Shown here: one piece after another, positions 1-11,862 of the stretch
Position numbering within the stretch: the first letter of the stretch is position 1
How the letters are laid out: each line of letters begins with the position of its first letter
Assembly: GCA_003665825.1 (NCBI GenBank)
Contig: QPFY01000020.1
Location: forward strand, 398,644 to 462,643
DNA from: Microbotryum silenes-acaulis
Taxonomy: Eukaryota > Basidiomycota > Microbotryomycetes > Microbotryales > Microbotryaceae
DNA length: 64,000 nucleotides
Direction of reading: 5' to 3'
Program-made: the position numbers and the translations under genes
Notes under the pieces: generated by a model
The model's input: only the letters and a program-made list of their open reading frames with translations
What the model was told of the DNA's origin: nothing
Database searches by the model: none

Positions 1-600
1 GAGGCCAATGTCCTGAGAGCGCAAGTGAGATCATCCAGGTCAGGTGAACTGCAGGGCGCGGAGGTTGGGTTGGATTTGAGGGATGGGTGACGTACCCGGA
101 TGCCGAAATGCTTGAGCGATGTGACGAACCAGAAACGTTGAAAGAGGATTTGAGCTGTGGCCATGACGACTTGAGGACTGTAGGGGGATGTGATGGAGAG
201 GATGAGGGACTGACTGTCCATGTCGACCGTTGCGATTAGGGGAACTCAAGGGGTCGACTTGCGCTTTGAGCATCAGTCCGACTTGTTGGATCAAGATCGC
301 ACCATCTGTTGGCATAACGCACAAGTCGGGGTCAGCTGCAGGATAGAAGGAGAACCCGAGTCGCTGAAAGGCCAACTCGCAAGCTCGAAGGTCCCGCTCG
401 AGGCGAGGTGGGACGCCATCGAGTGCGGATGGGGTAGCTGCATTCAATGGCGCCAATGGGTTGAGAAGATGTCGAGAAGCCACGGTGGACGAGTACACCG
501 AGAACGAGTGGGAGTGGTGGGAAGTACAAGAGACGTCCGCGAGCTCAACTTTCTTTGCGGCAGTCGCGAGGTAATCACAGCAGACAGCAGCAGCAGACCA
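1..600 (-). CDS. Cyclin L/K-type cyclin, partial at left edge
   Basis: This is the N-terminal cyclin-box region of a transcription/splicing-type cyclin, expected to partner a CDK such as a CDK11/12-like kinase in the nucleus. Spliced by eye, the exons are about 381-597, 259-305, 96-209 and 1-12, and the gene runs off the left edge. Reading order gives an N-terminal stretch ending in DLRAYG, then AILIQQVGLMLKAQ, then the cyclin-box helix VVMATAQILFQRFW, then FGIRDIGL. That order of motifs is what I expect from cyclin L. The join DLRA-Y-G needs a GC..AG intron at 306-380. I found no in-frame ATG: the frame is open upstream to a TGA near 645, so the true start is probably in an exon I could not place. 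The L versus K assignment is inferred. Confidence 0.7.
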
Positions 601-955
601 CAAGTCGCTCTCAGCCGCTTCCCTTCCGACTCGTCAAGGCGAGAGCTCTTCACAGCTCTTCACGCGGCGCCCGGGCCGACGCTCCGCCAGCAATTTTTTA
701 TTCTGGATATTCAATCACAAGAATGACCACCACACCCCAATAACAACATCCCCGACGATACGGTGTCCCTCAATTTCCCCGTTTAGATCTGGCGGGGGTA
801 CCTGCATTCTAGCGCAAAATGGCATGGGAATAATATGCTATTGCCAGTCAGCTCTCCCCGAGTCTCTCTTTCTCTCCGTCTGTGTTCACGTCGCCGTGCG
901 TCACACGACAACCGTATTCGAGCAGCGACGCAGCGATCAAGCTGCTCTTGCAACA

Positions 956-3900
956 ATGTGCGCGCAGAAATGGGGGCTTCCGTTGAGAACCGTCACACTC
1001 AATTTGATTTGCCTGTATTCATCCACAGGGAGTACGCCAGCGCATTCCTATCGGCCGCCTCCTCACTCGGCGCGAGGTCCGCGCTCTCGTCCAACTACAC
1101 CCTTGCGACCGCCACCTCGGCATCGTCGTCGTCGTCGGCCACCGCAGCAGGAGCCATCTCTTCCTCCTCTTCCTCGGCCCCCATCCGGAGCCTGCAGATC
1201 GGCCCGTGGAAGGTCGAACGCGCATCGCACAACAGCTCGGGCAAGCAAGTCTCGATATGGTCCTGCGACAAGTCGTCCCTTGTAGCACCGACCGGAGCAC
1301 TCAAACGAGACCCCAATGCTGCGAGAACGCTTGGAAAGGCTGTAGAGACGCTCAAGAAAGAGGTGCGCACTGGCTCTTGGTGTTGGTTGGCTGCCTGTGA
1401 GCGCTGACTCGGACGTTGAACCATGGACCCCCCACCCATCGAGTTAGGCGGCCTCCTTGTCCCGACTACGACACCCTTGCATCCTTGAAATGGCAGAACC
1501 GATTGAAGAGACGAGGTAGGGAACATCGCCATCAACGATGACCCATACCTGACTCGGATGCCCGTGCACGACGATGACGACTGACGCGCTCGAGTCTTCC
1601 CCCCACTTCGTCCCCCGTCCGCAGATCCGTCATCACCTTTGCTACCGAGCCCGTCACCGCCTCGCTCCGACAAGCGATCGCCGCATCCGCCTCGACCTCG
1701 TCCGCCGCAGGGTCCACATCTCGAGGCTCGGACCGACGCAACGGATCCTCTTCCTCCTCCGCCGCCGTGCAGCAGCAGAGCGACCTCGAGCTCGATGAGG
1801 TCGAGATCCAAAAAGGCCTGTCCCAACTCGCTAAAGGCCTGCAATTTCTTCATGAGAGCGCCAAGACGATCCATGGCAATCTCACCCCCGAAGCCGTCGT
1901 TATCAATGCCAAGGGGGACTGGAAGTTGTCCGGCTTTGGTTTGTCGATCCCCCTCTTTGGCCCGGATGGGGTTGCGACAAAGTGGGAATTCCCGGCGTAC
2001 GATCATGGCTTGCCGGCGACGGTCCAGAGGAATTACGACTATATCGGTACGTTCCGTTCCCGATTCATACTGATTACGCACACCACTGAACGCAGCCTAC
2101 TTCACTGGACAGCCCCGGAATACATCCTCGATGAGGCGAACCCGACCCCAGCGAACGACATGTACTCGCTCGGCTGCATCCTCCACTCGATCCACACCCA
2201 CGCCGGACCACCCTTCCAAAACCGACAATCCCTATCCAACGCGCGCACCAACATCGAAGAAGGCCTTTCACGGGGCATGATCCAACCACAATGGCGACGA
2301 TTAACGGAGGAGGCCCAATCGGCGTTGGGTCAACTCGTGACGAGGTATCCGAATCAACGAATCTCCGCCGCGGGCTTTTTGGCCCATGGCTACTTTTCCA
2401 GCTTGCTCGTTTCGACGCTCAACTTCATCGCTAGGGATGCGTTCGCGAGTCAATCGACTGAAGCGCAGACGGGGTTCCTCAAGGGTTTGCTCAATGTAAG
2501 GCGATGTCAGGCGTTCTTCCCGGTGTCGTGGGGGAGAGAGAAACTCATGCGTTCCAGGTGTTTCGAAACGCGTACAGGTCCTCCCGCAATTCAGCGACAA
2601 AGTCAACCGACGCAAAGTACTGCCCTCCCTCCTGGAAGAGACGAACAAGACCCATTTGATCCCTTTCCTCCTTCCCAACATCGCCTACATCGGTCAACAC
2701 ATGGACGTCGATGCCTTCCGCTCCCAAGTCCTCCCCCATCTCATTCCCTTATTCAAAATCAAGGATCCACCTCAAGCGATCCTAGCTCTCTTGGATTCGT
2801 TGCCGTTGTTCAGTGAGAAATCGACACCGACGTCGTTCAGGGAGGAGGTCATGCCGTTAGTTTATTATTCGTTGGAGAGTGATAATCCGGTCGTGTTGGA
2901 GAAGGCGCTCAAGGCGGTGCCTTCGTTGTGCGAGACGTTGGATTATACGGTGCGTCGTGATGACTTTTATCGTGTCGAAAACGCGGAGACTGATTGCCGG
3001 ATCTCGCCTTGAACTTGCAGACGGTCAAGCAAACCCTCTTCCCCAAGATCACCACCGTAAGCCCTCCCTTGTCTCAGCTGCCTGTCTACATTCGCCAATT
3101 GACTGACCCCCTCGCCCTACAGGTCTTCACCAAAACGACGATGCTGAGCGTTAAAGTCAATACGCTCATCTGCTTCCATTCGATGACTTCGACTCTGGAC
3201 AAGTTCACCATCACCGAGCGACTGGTCCCACTGCTGGCCAAGATCAAGACCAAGGAACCGGCGGTGATGCTCGCGACGCTCGAGGTGTGCTCCAAGATCG
3301 GAGACAAGGTTGATTTAGAGGCTTGTGAGTTGTATATCAGAGCGGGTGCTGTCGTACAGGGATGTTGCTTACTAAGACGTGAATGGTGTATACAGTGGCG
3401 AGTCAAATTTTGCCCCAACTTTGGAGGTGGTCAATGGGTCCCTTGCTCTCGGCCGACCAATTCGCCAAGTTCATGTCCGTCATCAAACGAATCGGACACC
3501 GCGTAGAGACCGAGCACTCGAAGGCCTTGCAGGAACAAAAGCGCTTGGAAGAATCGACGTCCGGTGGATCGCTTTCGAGAGGCGGTGGTGGTGCGGGATC
3601 AACACCGATGGACTTTGAGGCCCTGGTTCGAGGTGGAGCTGGGTTGGGAAGAGCGACTGAAGTCGCGGCTGATATCTTTGGCGATGATAGTCCGGGAGTA
3701 AGTCCTCTCGGATGTTGGGCCATGTGTCATCGTATCTTTGCGCTAATTTGGGGTCCCGAGGTGATCTACAGTCCGTCACGCCCTCACATGGGTTCACACA
3801 CCCTCCGAATGGGGTCGCTTCGTTCGCTCCTTCTCGACCTTCTCCAAGGAGCAGTCTTTCACACAGCTCCTTGGGCGCCAAACCCGTTCCGGCTTCGACG

Positions 3901-4419
3901 CTCAACTCTTCCGCCTTTGAGGCGCCGACGGCCAGTATGACACCGACGACGTCAAGTCTCAGTTCGATGACGCTGGTTTCCCCTCCTCCTCCCCCCGCTG
4001 CTCCGTCCGCTTTCGCTTCTTCATCCTCGAACTCGATGAGCTCCTTCACATCTTTGGAACCTACTCGATCCTCTTTATCTTCCCTACCCTCCCTACCAAA
4101 CCAAACCAACAACTCGACCACATCCTCCTACTCCTCCCCACGACCCAATTACCACTCCCTCACCGCAACAACAACCAACACCCTTCCCCCACTCGTCCCC
4201 AATTCTTCCTCCTTCTCCCCAACCAATCCAAATCCATGGGCATTTTCAACACCTTCCCAACCTTCCATGTCAATGTCATACGTCGCACCTGCACCTGCAC
4301 CACCAACAACACCAGCTCCGAAACAATGGGACGTTCTGCAACCCAAAGTCGTTACGCAACCGAGGAAACCAAGCAATGGCGATTTCGGCGCTTGGAGTGA
4401 TTTCGATCCTGTGAAATGA
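956..4419 (+). CDS. SCY1: SCY1-like (SCYL2-type) pseudokinase
   Basis: SCY1/SCYL proteins are catalytically weak or dead kinases that act in clathrin-linked Golgi/endosome traffic. My exons are 956-957, 1029-1362, 1448-1515, 1625-2046, 2113-2495, 2578-2949, 3021-3056, 3123-3324, 3396-3697 and 3772-4419. The kinase-like domain has HGN where active kinases have HRD (in IHGNLTPEAV) and SGFG in place of DFG, so it is a pseudokinase by sequence. It is followed by HEAT-like repeats (for example NVLPQFSDKVNRRKVLPSLL) and a Ser/Thr/Pro-rich tail ending FGAWSDFDPVK, which suits adaptor binding. The 3021-3056 exon is only 36 nt. The start is uncertain: I prefer an ATG split by an intron (AT at 956-957, G at 1029). 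The same frame also has ATGs at 835 and 970 that would need no such intron. Confidence 0.9.
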
Positions 4420-6376
4420 AAGAATGGATTGAGGGAGGAGAGTTAGTTTAGGGTGCATGTTGTTGGTCGGAGTCGTGGTGGAAGTTCGTTTGTTAGTAAA
4501 CATTTTGCTCTTATTGAAGTAAATTGATCGCACATACGTGCAACGCGGTCGTATTTCTGCCTTGCTGCGCATTGCCTTTCGCGAAGGGCAACAACCTGAC
4601 CTTTGTTTCAAACGCCGTTGAGAGGGGGGGGCCTATCGTACCGCTAGAGGTGTCGTACAAAAAACCAGGGTATATACATCGCGCACACCTCTTCATAATT
4701 CGCTTTAGAATGCGTGGCCTGCGCTTCGCTCGGGCGCCAAAATCGCGGCAAGCCGTTGGAAAGCCGGAACAAGCCCTGTATTCGTTCAGGCCGGTCAGGG
4801 GTGGGAGAGAGGGGGTCTGCGCGGCGTAAGCCGTTTGATTGAATTCATCTTACCCGAGCCTCGCAGTTAACGGCTTCTCAGAAGTTGTGCACTGATGGAA
4901 TACCTAATCTCGATGTAAGAGCTCTCCCGAACGGCTCTCGGTATGTCCTAAGAAGCATGAAATCTGATGAGGGCTTGCGGATGTTGAACCTTGAACCTTG
5001 AATTCGGGCGGAAAAGCAGATTATGCCCCCAAGCGGGATGTCGAACCCCGAATAATGAGACGACTATTCGCTACTACCCGATAGAAACGAATAAGCGCTA
5101 AGACAGAGACCCGATCCCACACGTTCCCGACTTGTAGCGTCGAGCTGGTATTCCCATCCACCCGGCGTGGCAACTTAAAAAGATCCGAATAGACTCGAAG
5201 CGCATCCGAGTCGAATGTGAATAAAACGAGACGAGTTGGGACGCGATCGCCACTGCCACCGATGAATGTTCAAGAAGCCGTTTTATGTCGTCGTCTTTCG
5301 GGTGAGTGAAATTGCCCGTGAATGCACCGGGTAAGGTGATATACTCAAAAAAAAATCGCTTCTAGCTTTCAGACTGACCACGACCACCACTGTTCATCTG
5401 TGACGACTAGTTTACGTTGTCGTCGCTCCTACCTCAGCTCGAGCGCACGACTCGAGCATGCCATATCGCTAACTTAGTCGCTTCCTTTTGGTGCCCCCCC
5501 CTTCGGCTACTGTCTTGTGTAGGTCTAGGCTGGTACTACGGATTCAAAAACTACCGTGCTGCATTCGTGACTCGGGGAGCGCGCAAGTGAAATGTACCAA
5601 CTTAAAGTTGGGTCGGGTCGCCTACTCGTACTCGCCTATTCTGAACATTAACCGGCAACGTACAGCGACGACTTAGGTCAACCTCAACATCCTCACCTGA
5701 TCCCAAAATCTTTGCACAGCTTCTTTCGAGAACAATGAAGTCAAGTACATTTTCCCCGCGTTTCACCTTGATCGCCCACACAGGGCCGGGCTCGTATGAG
5801 ATCCTTCCCGAGACCAGTTCAAGTTGGCCCCCCTATCGATTCATTCCCTGGTGATCTCGACATACTAGGTATAGGATCGACGAGTCGATGAACGCTCTTG
5901 AAGGAGTTACCGATCTCAAAAAAGCACGATAACTGGACCCGGTATGTACAACGGGTATCGAAAGACGGCAAGGATTAGATGATCCTTTTCAGGATCCACA
6001 CTGTCGTAACACTTCCGACCTTGTACGTTTTTTTACTTGAAGCCAAAGCCATCGAAGGAAATGGGACGATCAGGCATTTTCGGGGAAAGGGACTTTTTCT
6101 TTGTCCATTTTTTCACGAAAGAAAAAAGGTGAGAAAATGGGATGAGAGATTTCAGAGGATCAGATGAAATTGAGAGCAAGGGAAACGAAGGAGAGAATGG
6201 GGGTTGAAGTGGAAAGGTTGTGAGGGAGGGGCAGTGAACACGGGAACGGGAGGGGCAAAGAGACATTCGAAACAGAGTAGGGGAAGGGAGAGAGCGAATT
6301 CGCGAACAGGAACAGGAACGAAGAACAGAGAGCCACACACGCAGAATCAACCACACCCAGAGCTCCTCCCCCGAAA
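4420..6376. other. Intergenic, no gene recognised (about 2 kb)
   Basis: The 3' ends of SCY1 and NOT4 converge here. Only short unremarkable ORFs are present. There are homopolymer runs (G at about 4624, A at about 5347) and purine-rich sequence from about 6120 to 6330. I recognise no tRNA, snRNA or transposon. Confidence 0.6.
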
Positions 6377-9300
6377 TCAAGCACGCCTCGGTTGAGCTTG
6401 AGCCCTCGTCACACCGGGAGGAGCGAACAAGGTCGAACCACCACCACCACCGGGTGCGGAGCCGAAGAGACCTCCTCCGTTATCGAGGTATGTACCAGTC
6501 GAGGCGTTGGTTCCGTAAGGTGCGTTGGGGGGAGGTGGAAGAGGTGCGTTGGCTGCCAAACGGGCGTTGAGGATCGCAGGGTCGGAGAATAAAGGCGTCG
6601 AGTTGTGTCCGTCGTTGTTCCCTCCTCCTCCTCCTCCTCCACCACCGGCGGCGAGCTGAGCGAGGAATGCAGCTTGCTGTTGCTGTTGTTGCATCTGCTG
6701 TTGCTGCTGTTGTTGTTGATGCGCCTTGGCGCCCGAAGAAGCCTGAGCCGCCGCAATAAGCGCCAACAAATCGACCTTTTCCCCCGTCGAACCACTGACC
6801 GTCCTCGGTGCGGCAGGAGGTAAAGGGAACGAAGCCGCGGCGATAGCCGAAGATCGATTCAATGAGATACCGGGGGGTAAGGCAGCGTTCGCAGTGACGG
6901 AACCGATGTTCATCCCTCCTACGCCTACACCCGGTGGAGTGGACGTCGCTCCTGTTCCGTTGTTACCTCCGTAGATCATGCCTGCTCTTACGCGAGGGGA
7001 GAGTTGTGGAGACGATAAAGAGGAAGGAGAGGACGTCGCTGTGGCCAATGATCGCAGGACACCGGGTGGGAAAGCCGAGGAAGCTGAAGTCTGCCATAGT
7101 TCCCCATTGTGAATCGTCGCACGATGTTGGGACCCATCGAGGTGGGAAGGGAAACCGAATCCGAGCGAGGACGAAGACGACAAGGACCTGGTCGGCTGCT
7201 GCGCCGCCAACCCACCCGAGTGCATCGGCATCCCAATCCCAGGCGGTGGAGGCGTGAACGAAGCCGGTGAATGACGACCCCCCGTCTCAGCGAACGCCGA
7301 GCGAGCCAACGCCGAAGCCAATTCCCCATTCTTGACTCCAAAGTTCGAACTCGAACGACGGGCGAAACCGAACCTCGACCCACGACGGGACTGATCATCG
7401 AACGAAGGTGTAGGCGAAGGCGTTCCCGAACGCAATTCGTCATGCGGATGGTGGTGTTGTGAATGCGAAGAAGGCGCGGCCTCGAACGAATTGCTCGTAT
7501 CGGCGAATGGGTCAAACGAGCCCATGTAGGACGGGATGCTGGTGAACATGTTGGTCGTGTCGAACGCGAGCGGTTCCCTTCGGCGCACACCCGCTTCCCA
7601 CTCTGACTGGAACCCGAACGGCGACGCCACGCGCTTCTGCTGCTGCAATAGATGTTGTTGTTGTTGCTGCAGTTGCTGTTGATGCAACGCACCCTCACGA
7701 TCATCGAACACGCCACCCGAAAACGCTCTCCCCTTGCCCTTGGTGTCCAAGTCGAGACTGAAGCTGAATCCACCATCGCCAAATTCGAGCTCGGGGAAAA
7801 TGTGCGGTACCGGGCTCGGCGATCGAGGACGCAGAGATGTGAACGTCTGCGCCGTCGTCATTCCGTTCGGCGCATGTCCGTTCTCTTGCGTCGTGCCCGG
7901 GCTCAAGATGGGAGCGGATGTCGAGGAGGAAGAAGCGACCGGATCAACGAGCTGCGGTGTCGCGTCGGCGGAAATGGAAGCAGTGGTAGCTGGAGTCGAG
8001 GAGGTAGGGAGGATTGAAAAAGGGGCTTCGACAGCGGCCGCTGGCGAAGAAGACACTGCGGCTTCTTTCCGCGTCGTATCGATCGAGTTCGGTCGAGCGA
8101 GAACGGGTTTGGACGGGAGAGGATGGGTCGTCGGAGGTTTAGGGGTCAAAGAGGTGGTGGCGGCGCTGCTGTTCTGTCGAGACGAGGTGCTAGGATTGGC
8201 TGCGAGAGGAGTCGAGGTCGAAGGGGTCGTCTGTTGAAGCGAGAACGAAGGGTTCGGTATGATGGGTTGTATCGGTGCGCCATTCTTGGAGGCCCAAGAG
8301 GCAGTTGCTGGCAACTTGGCATCGACGGCGTTCGTTCGGGTCGTGCCCAACGAATCCTTCTTCCGAGGCTGTTCGCTATCCGACACGGCGTGGCTACAAA
8401 CGGGCCGTGAATCACGATCAGATCCTCCGTTCGAAAGTGCCAATTCGATCGCGCTTGTAATGAACTTACTAGGCGTAAATCTCTTCCCTACTCGCCGGTC
8501 CAGCACCTTCAATCTCTTCCCCAGGTTCATGCGCCTGCATACAACTATCGTTGTTGCACTTCAAACCCTTGAGGTAGGTAGGGCAATACCTCGTCGTCCC
8601 CCAAATCGCCTTGAGCTTGTGCCCATCCGAAGTCGTCGTGGCATCGATCGCGGCGATGCAGGCCGAAGCTTCGGCCGGGGTCCGATAGCTGACGTAGACG
8701 TTGACGGGTTGGAAATGGGCATGTTGCGCAGTCGACGATTGCGAAGGTGCGACGGGCGTCGTTCGTTTCGACATGAAGAGTTTGACAACTTTACCGTACT
8801 GGCCGAACTGCTCGGATCCCTTCAAATACGCCACAGTCTGAAGAAACGGCAAATTTGGCTCGTCAGCGCCGAAGATGGGTTATAACAGATGAGATACTCA
8901 CATCCTCGTTGGCGATTTTTGTCGTCATGCCTTGGACATGAACCTGCGCGCGTTGGCGCACACGCACATTCGCGCGATTCTTGACCGACAGCTCCTCGTC
9001 CTTGCGCCTCTTGTCGCGTAACTTTTTGGCAGCTTGCAATCGTTTCAACCTGGTAGGATGAGGGGTGTGAGAAAATCTGCTTCTCGGGGTCTTGAAGGCG
9101 AGGAAAGATGCGAGCACCTACTCTTCGGGCTTGACGGCCTTGAATTCGACGGTCTTGTCATCGTACGGTGTACGACAGGCGGGGCACCGATTGTTGAGGT
9201 TCTCCTTGATATGATGATAGCAGAATCGACAAATCTGTGACAAAGCATGCGGATGGGGCGAAAAGGTCGAGGTAATGAGTCAGATGTTGTGCCTCGTGCG

Positions 9301-10244
9301 AACGCGCGGTGTCGCGTGAGTGAGTGCATGCGCGGAGCAGTTCGGGCCGCGTGCGAGTACGAGCGGCAGCGTGTCCGGGGAGGGCAAGTCACGCACCTGA
9401 TATCCACAAGGGCACGGCTTGAAGTTGAGATCAGAAAGATCCATTTCTTCGAGGCAGAGCGGACAATCCATATCATCCTATGGGTCCGTAGAATACACGC
9501 TCGCTCGCTCCAGTCAGCCAAAAAGGGCTCACCAAGAACCATCGTCTCGCAAAACAGGGGTGTACGCGGTGAAAAGGCAGATGCGGCTGCCGTTGTCAAG
9601 CAGGCGCGATGCCACACGGAACAAGACGCGTGGGATGGCATCGACTCGGTGGATGCTCCTGCGAGCCCTGTGATTCGGGCACGCGGCTCTCGCTCGACCA
9701 TGGGGAGCGTCGCGCGCCTGCCAAGAGTCGCAACCGGAATACTCACCTCGAATCCATCGAGCATGGCCATGACCCTATCGACGGCGGTGGAAGCACTGGC
9801 GACCTTGTCATGATGGTGCTGACTGGACGAAGAATGGTGGTGACGATCATTCGAGTGGCCATGAGCCGCGGCGGGGTTATTGGGGTTATTGCTCGTCGTC
9901 GTCGTTGTGCCGTCGTCGTCATTCTCGCGCGAATATAAAGGGCCATGGTGCGACGAATGATGCGAGCTGTTAGCGCTGTGATGGTGATGGTGGTGGTGGT
10001 GTGGGTGGTGCGAGTTGATGCGGTGTTCGTGGCGTGTGGTCGGTTGCAAGGTCGAGCTAGGCGGTGGGAACTGCGACGTCGCCAAACCGCCTGCGATCGA
10101 TAAAGCGGGTGGTGCATGATGACCACCTCCTCCTCCTACTCCACCACCCGTACCGGTACCCGTACCCGTACCACTCGCTCTCGTATTCGTGTTCCATGCG
10201 GGTCGTTGTTGCGTCTGTGAGCCGTGATGAGTGCTGCTCGACAA
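6377..10244 (-). CDS. NOT4: CCR4-NOT complex E3 ubiquitin ligase NOT4
   Basis: NOT4 is the RING ubiquitin ligase of the CCR4-NOT deadenylase and acts in mRNA decay and ribosome quality control. Exons by eye are 10244-9747, 9477-9397, 9234-9122, 9049-8902, 8837-8470 and 8393-6377. The order of parts is: a low-complexity Ser/His/Gly N-terminus with a run of eight His; a C4C4 RING starting DDMDCPLCLEEMDLSD and ending RCPACRTPYDD; a basic coiled segment; an RRM (TVAYLKGSEQFGQYGKV); a CCCH zinc finger (RYCPTYLKG...CMQAHEPG); and a long disordered tail with poly-Gln near 6690-6720. RING, RRM and CCCH in that order are diagnostic. The 5' end is unresolved. The first exon frame has no ATG from an upstream stop near 10,410 down to the tandem Met codons just before the RING, so 10244 is only the point I can follow the frame to comfortably. 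Confidence 0.93.
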
Positions 10245-10656
10245 AGTGCCGCCGGTGCCATTGGTCGTTGTAGAAGTCGACGATGACGACGACGGACCCC
10301 CGTCGAGAGGGTCCTTCCTTCTCGAAAACGTCAGGCGAGACAGCGTGGGCGGTCGGGCTTCGAGAGACGGAACGGGTCAAAGTCGGTCCGTCTCAAGCAA
10401 TCGCACGATCAAAGTTCGAGGCTGAGCGCTGAGCAGTGAGCACGAAACGAGCACCCAAAGAGGAGCGGGCGCTTGCGCGCGAGGAGGCTAATTCGTTATT
10501 ACCAGTGGTTGAAAGCGCTAATTGGGAGGTTCATTCCGGCTCTTGTCTCCCTCGATCAGGGCTCGGGTGCACGTCCCGAGGGGAGGTTCATTTCTGCATG
10601 GTTCTACAACAATATAACAAAGAAAATGTCCCTTCCATCACTCACTAAACCCCGCC

Positions 10657-11623
10657 TTAATCCTCATCCAATTCCTTACCCACATCCTCCATCCCCCCCT
10701 CGCCCATCCCTTCATCCATCAACTCGTTCACCGCGTCCAACTCGTCCCTCGTCGCTTCGTCCAAAGCCATATCATCCTCATACTCTTCCTCCACCACATG
10801 CGTCGTCGTGTGCTTGCGGGAAGAGGAGGAAGAAGTTCCCCGGGCGTCTGAGGAGGATTTGTTGTTGGTCGTGAAAGGGGGATGATGATCGTTGCTGCGC
10901 GAGATGGGTGCTCTCGCAGGTTCGGCCGAGAGATGGTCTCGTACGATCGCGAGTAAATGATCTCGTTCTTCTTGACCGGGAAAACGTTCTTCGAATTCAT
11001 CGACCGACTTGGAAGTCCCGGGAGAGAGAAAAGATCAGCCGCCGGTTGAGAGATAAAAAGACTCGGTAAGGTCATCCCGACTGACCAATACAAAGTGGAT
11101 GAGTTTGGTAGGCGCGAGATTGAGGATTTGTAACCTCTCGGCCTTGGTCAAATCCAACTGTTCCAACTTGTCCAAGAGTTGTTGCACCGAGCTCGTCGTT
11201 TGACGGAGGTGAGGATGGGTCGGGTCTTGGAGGAACTTGATCGTCTGGATGAAGCTGGGTCCTATATGATCAGAAGGGAATTTTGCCAAAAGATCTTCAC
11301 CTCTCCCACGCACCTCAAAAGTGACGGTATGCAAGTCCTGCGGCTGAAGGCGATCCCTCTCCTCGTCCTCTTCCTCGTTGGGGTAGGCCTTTCTCTTCAA
11401 CGCCGCTACCCTTTTGGCTTTTTGTTGGGTCAATCTCTTGATTTGGTTCGCTCGGTCGTCGCGTTGTTGACGCAGGATGGTGAGGACTTCGTGGTTGCAC
11501 AAGAGACCGGCTCGCGGATCGATGGTCTGCGAATGAAGGAGAGAGAGAGGGCAGGAAACGGGTTAGGTGGAAGAGGTAAAGTGGGATGGGATGGGATGGG
11601 GTGTCGGTGGGGCTTACCTGCAT
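10657..11623 (-). CDS. RPC17: RNA polymerase III subunit RPC9 (CRCP/Rpc17)
   Basis: RPC9 pairs with the RPC8 subunit to form the Pol III stalk, the counterpart of Rpb4/Rpb7, needed for initiation with TFIIIB. Exons: 11623-11618, 11526-11314, 11244-11086 and 11007-10657. The protein begins MQTIDPRAGLLCNHEVL, like the family N-terminus. After an insertion rich in Lys/Arg/Glu it has TVTFETIKFL, then LTKAERLQILNLAPT, the conserved HRDC-like core, then SVDEFEERFPGQEERDHLL. It ends in an acidic tail (EELDED). The first coding exon is just ATG CAG. Intron 1 carries G-rich GGGAT repeats. It runs tail-to-head behind NOT4, whose unplaced 5' exon must lie in the few hundred bases between them. Confidence 0.9.
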
Positions 11624-11723
11624 TTGGGAAATGTTATTGCGTTGTTGCAAGCGCAAATGATGCAGGATGTACTGAGGCGAACAGAGGCAAGAGCTTGAAA
11701 GAGCTGAGCTCATCGCGAAGAAA

Positions 11724-11760
11724 GCGCTTCCTGGCGCTTCCTGGCGCTTCCTGGCGCTTC
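11724..11760. repeat. 10-nt tandem repeat (GCGCTTCCTG x 3.7)
   Basis: A 10-nt unit repeats without change from 11724 to 11760. It lies in the divergent promoter region between RPC9 (-) and ARPC4 (+), about 100 nt from each start codon. It may be a transcription-factor site array or a simple microsatellite; nothing in the sequence decides between them. Confidence 0.9.
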
Positions 11761-11862
11761 TTTAATGCTTATTAGTGCTTCTCTCGACGTGCTTCGGCGT
11801 CGTCACTCGACGCTGGGCACTCGAGCCTTGACCTTGTTCATCGTTCATCCCACTACCCGATC

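Noticed and set aside
40..603. A single 187-codon - strand ORF at the left edge
   Set aside because: It begins at a TTG and runs through introns. The cyclin-box pieces lie in different frames, so the uninterrupted ORF is not the protein.
5030..5052. tRNA-like T-arm on the - strand (stem CGGGG with loop TTCGACA)
   Set aside because: No matching acceptor stem, D arm or anticodon arm is found at the right distances on either side.
6592..8237. Long + strand ORFs inside NOT4, including one of 167 codons
   Set aside because: They are antisense shadows of the GC-rich, repetitive NOT4 tail; their translations are low-complexity and have no family features.
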